Assembly: GCF_000002865.3 (NCBI RefSeq)
Contig: NW_001865040.1
Coordinates: 940,954-1,004,953, forward strand
Reading direction: 5' to 3'
DNA length: 64,000 nucleotides
DNA from: Monosiga brevicollis MX1
Lineage: Eukaryota > Opisthokonta > Choanoflagellata > Craspedida > Salpingoecidae
Under the pieces are notes generated by a model that did not search any database, was not told the DNA's origin, and worked only from the letters and a program-made list of their open reading frames with translations. A program made the position numbers and the translations under genes. The number at the start of each line of letters is the position of its first letter. Position 1 is the first letter of the stretch. This document shows positions 10,365-24,999 of the stretch, in pieces.

Positions 10365-13300
10365 TTACAAGCTATGGAGCGTGGCGTAGTGCTTGGGTGC
10401 GTCGTCGCGCGATTCGCCGCTCACGCGATGATAATATTTGACACCAAAATCATCTGAAATGACATGCACCCATTCCGGCCCGGGTGGCGCGTGACTCAGA
10501 TAGACACGTGCACAAACTTGCTTCAAGAGCCAGGCAAACACGGTGTAGTCGAGGTAGCCGCTATCAGCGATACCACTTGCATCGTAATAGTATTGTTCCT
10601 GCATGGCAGATAAAATTATCATATTATGCCTTGTGAGCAAGGCAACCAAAAGGTCCTGCTTCAGTTTCGGGTCGACAGCACGCACCTCTTCGCGAGATAG
10701 ACCGAGGCCCAGCTCAGGGGCTCGAAGGATACCAACAAACTCTTCAGGCAGGAGGTAACCACGGCCCAGGCGATCAGCAGCCAAGAAAGTAGTGAGGGCA
10801 AGCCGCTCAAAATCGTCGCGCGGCCGTTGGTAAATGGACGGGTAGTAAAGCGTGGCGCTGGGCGGCAACTGGACTTCCACCCGGCCCGTCGCCCGCTCCA
10901 AATAGATCACGTCCCCGCGCTCGCGTGAGTAGATTTCAACCCATGATTCCGAAGGCGCTGAAAGGCGGAGGTATTGGCAAGGCAAAGCGAAGCAAAGCAG
11001 GCAGCGCCAAAGAGGACCAAGTAAGAGTAGCAAGGGCCACGCAAGCGGGGCTGCTTTCGGGGCTGCTTTCGGGGCTGCTTTGAGCTGCATGGACGTCTTG
11101 AGTCAGACTGACCTTTATCGGCAAATATGCGCGTCAATAGAGGGCGCATCAAGGGCACAAACTCAGCCCATTCCAATCGGCCATTATCGTCCAGGTCAAC
11201 GGCCTGCATAACCTGAGCAGCTTGCTCGTCGTCCAAGACCAAGTTGAGAGCTGGCGAAGCCATAAGTGAGGCAAACTCCATCGCGTCCAGCGACCTATAC
11301 GGTCAGTCAATTTGCCCAGCGCAGATGAAAACAAGCTGCTCGCACCACCACTTGGAAACGAATCGGCATGCAGCACAGCATGTGGAAACATCGAGATCTC
11401 CTTACCCATCGCCATCCAGGTCGGCCTGTAAAAACGTTTCCTGGATCAAACGGTCAAAGATGGCATCGGCTGCATTGGCATGAGCGCCGGCTTGCCGCAG
11501 AACGTTATCCAGCTCCTCGGTTGAAGCAGCATCTGCCTTGGCGGGGCTGGCCAGCACCGAAGAGAGAGGTGCTGCATTTTCGTCGTAATTTCTGGAGAGA
11601 TGTTTGCGTGCTCGATAGCCACGAAACGCCGCCTGAATCTTGGTGGCATTGGCCTCCAACAAAGACAGCGCAGGGTCATCTGGCCAAACTGGCTCAATCT
11701 GTGATGCGCGTCGCGCTGCACGTCGTCGAGAGGCTTCCTTGCGCGCTTGATGACCGCGATAGGCAGCCTGAATCTTTATGGCAGACGTTCGACGCTGGTT
11801 TTCGAGACTCGGCTCCTGCCCTGGCACCGCTGTGGACGAAGAGGCGTTTTCGTTGCCAACAGGGGAAGTTAGCGCACAAGGAAACCCACAATGAGGTGGT
11901 GAGTAAAGCGATGGCCCTGTCATACGCCCCTGTTTTTGTCAAGCAGGATGCAACTCACCAGCAATTGCTTGGTCCGGGACCGGAGCAGGCGGCTCCGCGC
12001 AGCGTGGCTCGCTGACGCCTGATGCTTCAAAAAAAGTGGCACCAGTATCGTCTGCTGCTGTGCTGTGCTGCCGTGAGGCCAGTGCCGAGGCGTGCGGCGT
12101 GTAATCGACAGGTGTTTGAACCAGGGCGCCGGGTATGTTGGCAGGACTTGGACCCGAGGATGGCTTCGACCTGGACCGTGAGTGAGCCGAGGACGGTTTT
12201 GACGCGAACTGTGAGTGGGCTGGGGTGTGAAGGGAAGGCTTTGCTGACGCCAGCGAGGAATTTGTCCACAACTCGTGAGGACGGCTGGTTGGGAGGCGCG
12301 TGAGAATTTCTGGATCTTCTGCCAAGAGTTCTTGGCCCCTTCGATAGGCATCAAGGAGCTTCTTGGTGGTTTGCAGGCGCTGTGCCGACGCTGCTGATGG
12401 AGGGTGGGAAGCGCGGATACTGCTTTTCTCCTCGGCAAATGCAAACAAGCTGGGAGGACGCGCGCCTCCTCGCGTAGAGCGTGACGCATTGACGCGGGCA
12501 GACGAAGACATGCGCTTGACAGATGCGCCGCTGAGCGCACGCGATGATGCAATACGAATGTGATCGGCATCTTCACCCGCCAGACTGAGCAGCGAGAGTG
12601 TGGAGGGGTGGCTCGGAAGAAGATGGCTTTCTTGTCGTTCTTTGCGCCGTGCTGAAGCTTGACGTGGAGGAGAAGCAAATGGGGAAATGTCCTTGGTGGG
12701 GGATGGGGATTCGCTCACGTGCAGCGTGCCGACTTGGGCTAGGCCTTCCCGATTGATGATTCTGAGCAAGAGACGGAGCATCAGAGTACAAAACGCAATA
12801 GCGGCCTCACAATCCCGCACATTGACGACTAAAGAGAAAAGGAATGGATCTCAAACCCCGTAAAGGTTGGTTGTTTCTGCCACATTCAGCCCCTTACCTG
12901 TAGTTGAAAGCAAATCGGTTCTTCGCTAGAAGGACGTCTTTGAGTTGTACAAACACGCCGTGGTTGTGGGGGCAGCGAAAGTAGCGCTTGCCCCTGATAA
13001 TGCCGTCATGAGTGCCAATTGCCTCGTCGAGGTGCACGCCGACGTGCACGGGCGAGCCGGTATAATCACTTCGAAGACGCCCAATCCACTTCACCACGCC
13101 TGTGCGGTCCTCGGTTAGCAAAACGCGCTCGCCTACGCGGAACGGGGGCTCATCGATTGAGGCCTGGGCCGTGCAAGGTGAGGGTAAAATGCGCAGCGAA
13201 GGGTGGTGCAAATCAAATACGGGGGTAATTGGGACGAGCCCGAAGTGCTCACCAGGAGCTGATGCTGGTGCTCGCGGGCCTTATTCTGACGGGCGATCGC

Positions 13301-13669
13301 GATGCAGGAGGCACATCGACAGCCATTGCTGTTGACAATTGGCCCATTGGGTGAGGCACTATGCAAAGAGGTGGCTGGCTCCCAGGCAGGCAATTCGAGC
13401 GACTTTGAACGATGGTGCCGCCTGATGCGTGAGGTGTTGCCGCGGCGCAGACTGGGTAAGGTGCTGGAGGAATTGAATTTGCGCATTGTGCCCCGTGACG
13501 TGGGTAGTGATCTGAAGGAGGCCGGGAACATGGGCAGTGACACAATCGCATGGTGAGGTATAGCATCCAACTTGGAATGGCTGGCTGTGATGGCGTTTGG
13601 CAAGCAACTCGGAAGCATTGACCTTGACATGGCCCCCATGTCCAGGGTCGTGGGCGGCAAGGGATCCAT
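10365..13669 (-). CDS. CAP-Gly / IQ / EF-hand / WW-like multidomain protein
   Basis: Exons 13669-13253, 13163-12898, 12761-11959, 11829-11406, 11294-11113, 10957-10365; every junction keeps phase. A basic Ser-rich N-terminus precedes a CAP-Gly domain in exon 2 (TGVVKWIGRL, VHVGVHLDEAIG, then GTHDG in place of the usual GKNDG). A long low-complexity region follows. Exon 4 has two IQ motifs (IKIQAAYRGHQARKE and TKIQAAFRGYRARKH). Two good EF-hand loops follow; one is split by an intron (DLDGDG|SLDAMEF), the other is DLDDNGRLEWAEF, and a weaker third is AADRLGRGYLLPEEF. Two WW-like segments (SWVEIYSRERGDVIYLERATG and EWVHVISDDFGVKYYHRVSG) complete the tail. This suggests a microtubule-associated protein controlled by calmodulin and calcium. 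I do not recognise the combination. The start is uncertain: the frame is open upstream to 13759 (YAPILLADYLAFF), so a further 5' exon is likely. Confidence 0.75.
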
Positions 13670-14300
13670 CAGGCCTTGATGTTGACTGAAAAATTTCTCA
13701 ACATCGACACCCAGTAGGAAAAAGGCCAAGTAGTCCGCCAGCAGAATAGGAGCGTACACTCAGCCCCAGCAGCGCCCTGAGGCTTGAAAGTCACTACAAC
13801 AGCGGCAGCGGCGGCGGTGGCTGCCGTCAGCGTGCTCAGCTTCTTCTTGTTGTTGTTCTTGTTGTTGTTGTTGTTAGGGACTTAACGTCTCATAAAGTAA
13901 AGGAATTGTCAGCATTTTTGGGTTTTGGCAAAGGGAAAGCAAGCAAAGAAATTGGTTGAGTGATGGACACACACAAGGCCGCTGGCGCGCCACACGTCTG
14001 CTTGGACTTGAACGGGAGGTGAATGCAGCAAGTGATAATTTAATTAATACTGAGAGAGAAAAAGGAAAGGACGTCTTAATATGAGGCAAGGACAGGTATG
14101 CGGACAATACAAAAGCATGCCGTGGGGCCCGTTCGACAGGCGCAGAAACACAGGCGCATACGCACACGCACACAGGACAGTCTCTCAGAGCCGACGGGCC
14201 ATGACAAGAAGGACAAGCACAACAAAAGAAGCCGTTTGCTACAATCAAGGGCAGGTGGGGCGGCTTGACCAACAACCCGAGCTCAAATCGATGAAACATA
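13670..14300. other. Spacer between two minus-strand genes, with a GTT-rich tract
   Basis: Contains the unresolved 5' end of the CAP-Gly gene (open minus-strand frame to 13759) and a (GTT)n-like tract at 13850-13876 next to a GCG-rich stretch. The longer minus frame at 13874-14506 has no recognisable domain and overlaps the arfaptin 3' exons, so it is not called. Confidence 0.4.
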
Positions 14301-16301
14301 TCAGCTAGAATCTCCTGTGGCGCGCGACACCAGTTGGTGCACGCCGTCCATAAGCGATGAGAACACATCTGACGTGGCACGGCCTTCGCTGCTTGGCATC
14401 TGCATTGATAAAGACAGGCAGAATAAGACCAGCAGAATTTGACCCGATTAGTGTGTGACGCAGCGCGCCCAGGAAGGAGACAGGGCAACGAATGAGACGA
14501 CACCAAGACACATACGGCGCGTGCACTTTGAACCAGCTCGACGAGTTTGGCCTCGTCCCCAGAGTTGGCGAGCTTGACAGCTTCAGTTAAAAGGATAAGC
14601 TGCTTTTGCAGTGTCTTGACCTACAGCAGACGTGGTATTCAGTTTCTGCGAGATATGGTCAACACAAGTCCAAGGTCACACCACCACATGCTTGCTCGCG
14701 GCCCAAACCTGGTGAATCTGAAGCATTTCAAATTTGGCCAAGAAAGTAGCGCGCTTGTGCTGCATTTCAGCCGCACGCTCACTCAACCGCTAGGGTACAC
14801 ATTCGGATTTGAGATGGGATCGCGTGAAGGAGACAAAGGGGGTTAAGCAAGAGCCAGGGGAGATGTTAAAGCTCAAGTGATAAAGCACATTTTCATGCCG
14901 TTCACTTTCCGTGACCGCCTCGAAATAGCACAGTCCTCACCTGTTCTGTTGCACCATGCCGAGCACCGTTGTGGCGCTGTAGTTGACGGGCACAGGCGTG
15001 ATGCACGACGCGTGCTCTGTCATATTCATAGTAGCTATCCATGGTATCCTGGATGACCGTCTCCACCAAGGTGTTCATGCCTTGCAGGAAATGACGCAGG
15101 CAGCCAGACAAGTAGGCGCTGCGATAATACTGGCGCTTGAAGGCGGTGGATGAATCCTCAAGTTCATCCAAGAGGGATACGGAACGCACTGCCATCTGAC
15201 CTGTAAGATGTGATTCGAGATTGATCGAGTGGTCAGACTGTTATCAGCGCACAGTCCATTGCACGAGGAAGCAGACGGCCAGCGCACCGCGACCAACATG
15301 TCAACGGCAGCAACAACTTACCAAAGTGCAGGCTAAGTTGTTGCTCAAGTTTGCTCACTGATTGATACTGTTGCAAGAGAAGGGTACAGATGCGCACGAC
15401 CTCGGTCAGTGACTGCTGCACCCCTTGAACCTCTTTCATCTTCTCATCCACCTCCTGGGAAAATGCAGGTGATTTGGTATGGGCATAAGGCCGTTAGACA
15501 AGGTATTGTGGTACAAACGGAACCTGAGGCTAAAAGCGGTGGGTGGTGATCACAAAAACAGCAGCAGCAGCAGCAGCAGCAGCAATAACAGCAATAGCAG
15601 CAATAGCAGCAATAGCAGCAATAGCAGCAATAGCAGCAATAGCAGCAATAGCAGCAAACCGGACAAACCTGATCCAGTTCTTCTGTGGGAATGCCAGAAA
15701 TACGCTGTCGCACGCGTTGCTCGGCCATGAGAAACTGTTCACCCGTCCAGTTCAGAAATGTATTGAATTTGTCCACCAAAGGTTGAGGCGGCTTGCTTGG
15801 TAGATCAGCCACATCACTTGAGATGGGATTTGTGAGTGGTTGTCGTGACCCTGGTAGGGATGAAGCTGGTGCTGCCGGCTCGAGAGCCAAGCCAGCCTCG
15901 TCTGATGCAAAGGCGGTGGGCGGTAGGGGCGACGCCGGACCTGATGCCAGCACAGCAAGATTGAATGGAGCGTCAGGGTGTAGACATCGGCCATAGACGA
16001 AGAAAGAATTCATACAGTGGACTAGGAAATCATGGACCAACAGGCATCCGTCGTACGCACCAACGGGAGACAAGGCGCTGCCTGTGTGATGGTCAGCTTC
16101 GGCTTCAGCTTCAGCTTCATGAAGCTGGCGCAGGGGCGGCATCGGCTCTTCCAGAGCAATGCCAGCAGCTAGGTTGGGCTGGTCTTCTTTATCGCTGTCG
16201 AGCGGGGCGTCAGTCAGAGGCACATCCATGGTGGGGGCGGCAGCCTCGTCCTGTGAGATTTCTGACGGCACTGTTGCGTTGGGCAGTGGGGAATCATCCA
16301 T
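14301..16301 (-). CDS. Arfaptin-like AH (BAR-type) domain protein
   Basis: Seven exons: 16301-16061, 15940-15669, 15454-15322, 15200-14941, 14789-14709, 14620-14516, 14399-14301, giving 396 residues. Arfaptins bind Arf/Arl1 GTPases and curved trans-Golgi membranes through a crescent-shaped AH domain. The N-terminal 160 residues are acidic, Pro/Ala-rich and unstructured. The AH domain starts about VDKFNTFLNWTGEQF and continues with EVVRICTLLLQQYQSVSKLE, GMNTLVETVIQDTMDSYYEY (compare [20 protein letters not shown] in human arfaptin), HKRATFLAKFEMLQ and VKTLQKQLILLTEAVKLANS. The order and helix lengths match arfaptin 1/2. The intron at 16060-15941 is inferred: the frame stays open through it, but both splice sites and the phase are good. 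ICA69 or PICK1-type AH proteins are alternatives; neither has this C-terminal helix pattern. Confidence 0.82.
15559..15656. repeat. (CAG)n followed by an (AGCAAT)n hexanucleotide array
   Basis: A CAG run of about nine units passes into about ten AGCAAT units, mostly perfect. It lies inside intron 2 of the arfaptin-like gene, just downstream of the donor in the minus orientation. If retained it would encode poly-Cys/Tyr or poly-Ala/Ile, which supports an intronic location. Confidence 0.95.
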
Positions 16302-16849
16302 CGCGAAAGATGATGCAGCCAAGACCGACAGGCAAAGACAAATAATGCCTTGGTCTCCTTTCCACCGCAATCGAGGGTCTTTGTCTGCCGAGTCAACGGG
16401 CGCTCTATCGTGGGACAGGGGACAGCGATGGATGAGAGACAGACTGGTACACGGAACCCTTGAGAAGAGCCGTGGTATGTCATCACAGATTAGCAAGTGC
16501 TGCAATTGTCATGCCGTACACCCTTGGCCAAGCTGACAAGAGCGAACGGTGCCTGAACCCAATTGCCCCGGACACCGGCGTGCGGCAAACGGAACGTTGG
16601 CAGTCCAAGAAGACCGCCAACGCTGCTATTTTCTTTGGGTTTGTCCCGTGTATGTGTGCTGACCAAGGCATGCGTGCGTACTTGCGAGCTTCACGGCGCC
16701 AAGATCTACACGACCAACCAGTGTTGCCTGTCTAAAAGCTGTACAGGCCACAGCCACCCTTGTAACATCCACGTCAAGGGCGAACGGCCACTTGAAGCGC
16801 GATACTCGTGCACGATCCTCAAAATTGGAAACTGTTCCAGCGCGCGCAA

Positions 16850-16912
<63 letters not shown>

Positions 16913-17511
16913 TCAAGAGCGCGAAATTTTAAGGAGACAAATATTTGTATACTTAAAGTTAAATTGTTGAAAATGGAGGGGTATTCGGTGTTGTGTGAAG
17001 AAAAAGGGCAGCCACGGCGGGCTGGGGATGCCGGAGCAGTGATGGTAGGTAGGCAAGGGGGGGTAAACAAGCACAGCCGGGGCTGGCACAGGCACAAGGA
17101 TTTCACAAGAATGGCAGCGGGATCTCGCATGTCAACCACTCAAAACGAATAGAGCAGCTTCTCGGCTCATCGCCATCGGATCAAGAAAACAGCAACAACA
17201 ACTCCGTGAGCCAGTGGCACTTTCTTCCATTTTCATTTCAGTGGTCCATCGCATCGTTTCTGGTGTGTGAGGTAGCGCGTCGGGCAGTGGGGTTCAAGGG
17301 CTCGAAGTCAGGATTAGAACACACGCGGATCGGTGTGTCCTGTTGCTACCGAGGTCGTTTTTGTTCTCGTCATATCGACACGCGAGAGATCAGCGCATGA
17401 TTGGACGGTGCATGAGCACCGATAGCCCTCATCCCACGTCCCTCGGCTACCCAAGGCACCTTGACGTAGGCCCATTCCCATTGAGCATCCCCACGGTCTG
17501 ATCCCAGCAGA
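16302..17511. promoter_or_regulatory. Divergent intergenic region (arfaptin-like / GALT) with a (CA)n tract
   Basis: About 1.2 kb between two divergent start codons, so it must hold both promoters. It contains a 58-base CA tract at 16851-16908. No TATA box or further exon can be supported. Short frames such as 16563-16970 are created by the repeat. Confidence 0.5.
16851..16908. repeat. (CA)n microsatellite, about 29 units
   Basis: Perfect dinucleotide run in the divergent spacer. Confidence 0.97.
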
Positions 17512-20263
<2,752 letters not shown>

Positions 20264-20810
20264 TAATTTTACCAACGCACCTAGCCATTCATACATGGCC
20301 GCTGCACATGGTATCATGCGTAGCATGCGAGCAGCTGCATCTTTCCCTTAGAGGAAGCTTAGGAGCTTCCGTTGTTGTTATTGCTGTAGCTGTTGTTGTT
20401 TTTGTTGTTGTCGTCGTCGTAGTTGTCGTTGTCGTTGTCGTTGTAATATTTTTTCGCCTTTTTGATATCTTCAACGACAAAGCAGTTGGGTGATTTGAAC
20501 CGATGCCCTCAGCCAAACACGCGCCCTGGTTTCAACACACAAACAGTCATGGTTTTGTCTTGCCTGATTGGAAGATGTCAAGCAAAAACCTTCAAAAGAT
20601 AAATTTGGAGCAGGGGCGTACGAACTGTGCCCTCAAAACAGAGGCACCCAGACGGACCAGGTGCCTGGGACGGACAACACAAAGAAAACACAAGTCGATC
20701 CTGCCTGCACTTCTGTCAACCCATTCACAAACATGGGTCATGGCACAAAAAAAAAGGGTTTTCATACCGACGATGACTGCCATCATCAGGGCGGGAGCAG
20801 AAGAAAAAAC
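20264..20810. other. Convergent spacer GALT / NIFK with a (GTT/GTC)n tract
   Basis: Holds an imperfect trinucleotide array of GTT and GTC at about 20368-20444. No exon found. A sequence near 20486-20515 resembles a tRNA T-loop on the minus strand but has no matching stem. Confidence 0.5.
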
Positions 20811-22322
20811 TTAGTTGCGCTTCTTGGTAGGACCAGTTTTCTTGCTCGGGCGGCCGCGCCCACCAGCTGGGGCAGTCGAAGGCCGAGCAGGGCCAGTCTT
20901 GGAGGCTTGTGCCTTGGCAGGTTTGGCCTTTGATTCGGAAGCGGGGGCCTTGGCTTGATTCTTGCGTGTTGACTTGGGCGTGGCTGCATTAGACGCAGTC
21001 GTCGAGGTCGCACCCTTGGAGGGAGTGGTGGCCTTGGCCTTGGCAGGAGAAGCCGTGGTTTCTGATCCATCGACCGACTTACTGCGCTTGGTAGGCTGCC
21101 ATGATGGAGGCAATAAGGTTGAGGCACGGATGAGCACAAGTTGTCACTGAAAAGAAAAGGCGACTCAGGTACGACTAGAATCACGATAAGTGGACGCACG
21201 AGCTCAAAACTGTAGTCAAAACCAGCCTCGGCCAGCTCCTGGTTTCGCTTATGCATGGCTGCGCGCAAGCGACTCTGGCGGGCTTGGCGGCCTTCTTCCG
21301 TGCGCGTCTGATGAACAAATCAAATGGAATGAGCAAGGCTTGACGTTTATGAACAAAGGAGGTGTGCACTTCGAAGCGTACAGCATTGCGCTTTCGAGCA
21401 TCCATGCGACGCGTGTTCATGCGACGTGTCTGCTTGAAAAGTTTGGGTGGCACCTTTTCCGGTGGAACGACGGTGCCTGAACAAGGATTGTTAAAAGTGG
21501 TCGTGAGTGCAGCCATTCCAAACAGCAAACGAATGGGCTCGAGCTTTGAGCAGAAGGAGGATGACGACGTACAAACAAGGAGACGGTCGAACAGCAGGTA
21601 GTTGTTCATCGTTTCAGCGACAATTTCAGCGACTTCAGGCTCGAGAAACTCCACAAAGGCATAGCCACGAGGGCGGCCGGTCTGGCGTCGGCATGGGGAA
21701 GCAGGGCAGGGTGGGTGTTGAGTGAATTGCGGACCTGGGCTGTGTGAGAAGGATCGTGGGCGGCCTGCTTGCTCATTGAAGCCAGAGAGACGAAGAAGCA
21801 GACCTTGGGTGAACGAGAAACGCGCACACGAGTTACAGAGCCAAACTGGGCAAAGTAGCTGCGCATCTGTTGCTCGTAAAAACCAAATGGAATGTGGCCG
21901 ATGTACACGACGCCGCGCTTTTCAGCCTCGGGCTTGACGGAAGCCTTGACTCGCGTGTTCTGAGGCAAAGTCACAGACAATAACATGTGAATGAGAAAAG
22001 CACGGGCGTCAATGCCAAGCAGGTGAGCGATGTGATTTTCGCCTTGTCGAGACAGATCAACGCTCAAAAAAAAAAGTTTTGGGGGCCCATATGCAACGTT
22101 AAGCTGTTTGATCTCGAAGAAACTAACCCGCTTGGCGGACGAAATCTTGCGCAGCATAATCTGCTCAGTCTTGGTGTCAAGTGCCAAGTCCTTAGGTTCT
22201 TCGGCGACGGGCTTCTCGGTGGTGTTGGTCACGCCGGCGGCCTCTTGCAGCTTGGTCATGGCACGCTTGGCGCCGGTGCGCTTGCCAGCGCGTGCTTTGG
22301 GTGTCGTGGAAGGCTTGGGCAT
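20811..22322 (-). CDS. NIFK: NIFK-like nucleolar RRM protein (yeast Nop15 relative)
   Basis: Six exons: 22322-22128, 21959-21804, 21681-21573, 21476-21370, 21307-21200, 21095-20811, giving 319 residues. NIFK/Nop15 acts in 60S ribosome assembly; the animal protein also binds the Ki-67 FHA domain. A basic N-terminus leads to one RRM: RNP2 is [10 protein letters not shown], then [16 protein letters not shown], then RNP1 GYAFVEF. After it come [17 protein letters not shown] and [13 protein letters not shown], which match human NIFK almost residue for residue ([23 protein letters not shown]). A conserved short helix, [12 protein letters not shown], parallels KLAKKGIDYDF. The last exon is a Lys/Ala/Pro-rich tail. 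The Ki-67 FHA-binding motif of vertebrates is not obvious. High confidence. Confidence 0.92.
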
Positions 22323-22526
22323 GCTGGCGGAGAAGAAGCAAGCTCTGGTTGGCAAGTTACTCAACGTGCAAGAACCTGTGTAATCAGGCTCTTTGGAAGG
22401 AAGCGAGAGCGTGCCTGTCGAGCGACGCGAACGGGCAAGAAAGGCAACCTGTTGGCACCTGTATCGCCAATCACTTTTCGCCGGGCCCTTGGCTCGCACT
22501 CGTGCAGCCGAGCTCGCGAAAGGAGA

Positions 22527-22565
22527 AGAAGAAGGAGGAGGAGGAGGAGGAGGAGGAGAAGAAGA
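22527..22565. repeat. (GGA/GAA)n trinucleotide tract
   Basis: Purine-only run about 200 bases upstream of the NIFK start codon on its transcribed side. Confidence 0.9.
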
Positions 22566-22758
22566 ACGGCAACCACCAAGATCACCGCAGATACTGATCG
22601 ACCTGCGTGCGCAAAAAAAAGGCAGAGGGAGCGAATCAGAGAGAGAGACACACACACACGTGTGCGACCAACACACAAACACACACACTCCCAAATGTGC
22701 GTGATAAGCTGACAATTTCATCTGACAGTATTGTCAGCTTATTCGTTCATTCCACAGA

Positions 22759-22761
<3 letters not shown>

Positions 22762-22847
<86 letters not shown>
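22762..22847. repeat. (CA)n microsatellite, about 43 units
   Basis: Perfect CA tract in the divergent spacer, about 430 bases upstream of the SH2 gene ATG. Confidence 0.98.
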
Positions 22848-22850
<3 letters not shown>

Positions 22851-23280
22851 GCTCGTGTGATTGACTCGAAAGGCAGCGCGGACGTCGTTGAGATCAATCG
22901 ATTGGTGCCGAGGCAACAAGGAGGTGGGAGGTGGAGAGGAGTCAGAGCTGACGGCCAGGGCGACGCAAGGTTCCACGCTTCTGTCGAGTTTGGATCAATT
23001 GTGATTGACTTTGTTTTGGAAACAAAGCCCCTGCAGGGAGCTGGTACAAAACGGCGCCGGTTGGGCAGGGTGAGGGCTGTGCTCGTGCCGGCCTTCGTCA
23101 CTGCCTTCAGCGCTGTACACCCCTTTGCTTCCTTCTGATTGAAGCCGCTCTTTTTTTGGTGCATGCTTCAACAACATCGTGCTGGCGATAGCGTGTGCTG
23201 GACTTCACTCCAAAGCAGGACCTGCCCACAAACCAGGGTATTCTGACCTTTGCTCTTCGCAATCACCGGCCCCGATCACC

Positions 23281-24455
23281 ATGGATCGGCACTACAAGGG
23301 CAACATTTCACGACAGCAAGCTGAACAGCTGCTGGCCTCGCGTGGTACAGTCGTTGGTGATTTCGTGGTGCGCGATACCACCAAGCAGCAAGGCCGGTAA
23401 GTCAGTCATCCACCCGCTGAGCTGTTGCCCCGCCCCCCTCTGGACTTGTGTCACTTGCTGTTGAGCAACGACGAGTCGCGGTGAGCACTCACGGCGCCCA
23501 ATCGACTTACCTTGCACCTTTTTTCTTTGACTGTGTTGGGATCAGATATGTCATCACCTTCGTGTATGGTCAGCCACAGGCGACGCAGATGGGGCACAAC
23601 ATGGTGTGGGCCACCAGCCGTGGCTTTTACATCATGGATGTTAAATCCTTCTTTCAGACCATGGATGAGCTCCTCGACTATCTAGCGCAACAAGTGGTAC
23701 CAGGGTTCACCGTCAAACTTCAAGTGGCGCCACCCGCGCCTGCACCCGTGCTTGCTCCAGGCAAGCCCAAACGCAACGCATACGACGAAATGGAAATGCC
23801 TTGGTCCGGGCCCAAGCATGAATACGAGGAGATTGAATTCAAAGACCCCAAGGCTCAGACCACGCAAGCTGTTCTTCAGGCAGACGAATATGAGGTTATT
23901 GACGTGGTGAGCGCACGCAAGGCTTACGAAGCCACGCGATCTCTTCGGCATCAGCCCAATCCCACGGCAAGCCCGGCGCCGCGCCTCCCGGCAGCCACCG
24001 AGACGAAGCCGCCGCAAATTAACCGTACGCGCAAACCCACCATCACCACACATTCAGCGTCACCTACCACGGCGCCACAGCCTGCTCCCCTATCTCAGCC
24101 GAGCTCGGCCTCGAGCTCCCCCCAGCAGCCGTCGCGCCAGCCGGTACAACCGGCGACTCACCGCGCAACTCCAGCGGGTAGTACATCGGCGCCCGTCGCC
24201 ATCATGGCCGAGTACGCCACGGTGGATGAGCTGCGGTCTGGGCAGTCATCGGCTGCCGTGGCACCAAAAACCGATGCATACTCACAACTCAAGACCATGG
24301 GTGTACCCAAATCCCTTCGAGATGCTTCGTGGCAGGTGGGCGGTTCACCCAGCGCTCATCAACAATCGTCCAATGGCGCAATGGATGATGATTTTGAGGA
24401 CCTGGACCTGGATGCCCTGGCAGCCACCCTAGTTTTGGATGGCGACGACTTTTGA
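23281..24455 (+). CDS. SH2-domain adaptor with several phosphotyrosine-like motifs
   Basis: Exons 23281-23396 and 23546-24455 (phase 2) give 341 residues. The SH2 domain begins at residue 3 (HYKGNISRQQAEQLLA) and contains GDFVVRD, with the phosphate-binding Arg of the FLVR motif; it ends about residue 90 (DELLDYLAQQ). No kinase or other enzyme domain follows. The rest is disordered, Pro/Ser/Thr/Gln-rich, with five tyrosines in SH2-ligand-like contexts: YDEM (118), YEEI (132), YEVI (154), then YATV and YSQL near the C-terminus. YEEI is the classic Src-family SH2 ligand. The product therefore looks like a docking adaptor that both reads and offers phosphotyrosine. Large SH2 sets of this sort are typical of choanoflagellates and animals. 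A direct animal orthologue is not recognised. Confidence 0.85.

Positions 24456-24999
<544 letters not shown>

Larger units (their letters stand above)
22323..23280. promoter_or_regulatory. Divergent intergenic region NIFK / SH2 adaptor with two repeats
   Basis: About 960 bases separating two divergent ATGs. It contains a GGA-rich tract (22527-22565), GA/CA short runs and a long CA tract (22762-22847). Promoters of both genes must lie here; no specific motif can be supported. Confidence 0.5.

Noticed and set aside
11920-12678. 252-codon minus frame overlapping the CAP-Gly gene
   Set aside because: Shadow frame of the Ser-rich exon 12761-11959, which is the one that keeps phase with both neighbours.
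13874-14506. Minus-strand frame of 210 codons
   Set aside because: It overlaps arfaptin exons 6 and 7 in another frame, and its translation is Cys/Ser/Leu-rich with no domain.
15444-16505. 353-codon minus frame taken as one exon, including a Cys-Tyr repeat
   Set aside because: The repeat part translates the intronic hexanucleotide array. A good donor at 15668 and the arfaptin alignment show the exon ends at 15669.
20470-20560. tRNA-like T-loop (GGTTCAAATC) on the minus strand
   Set aside because: The flanking bases do not pair into a T stem, and no acceptor, D or anticodon arm can be drawn. A similar box at 20184-20193 lies inside a GALT intron.
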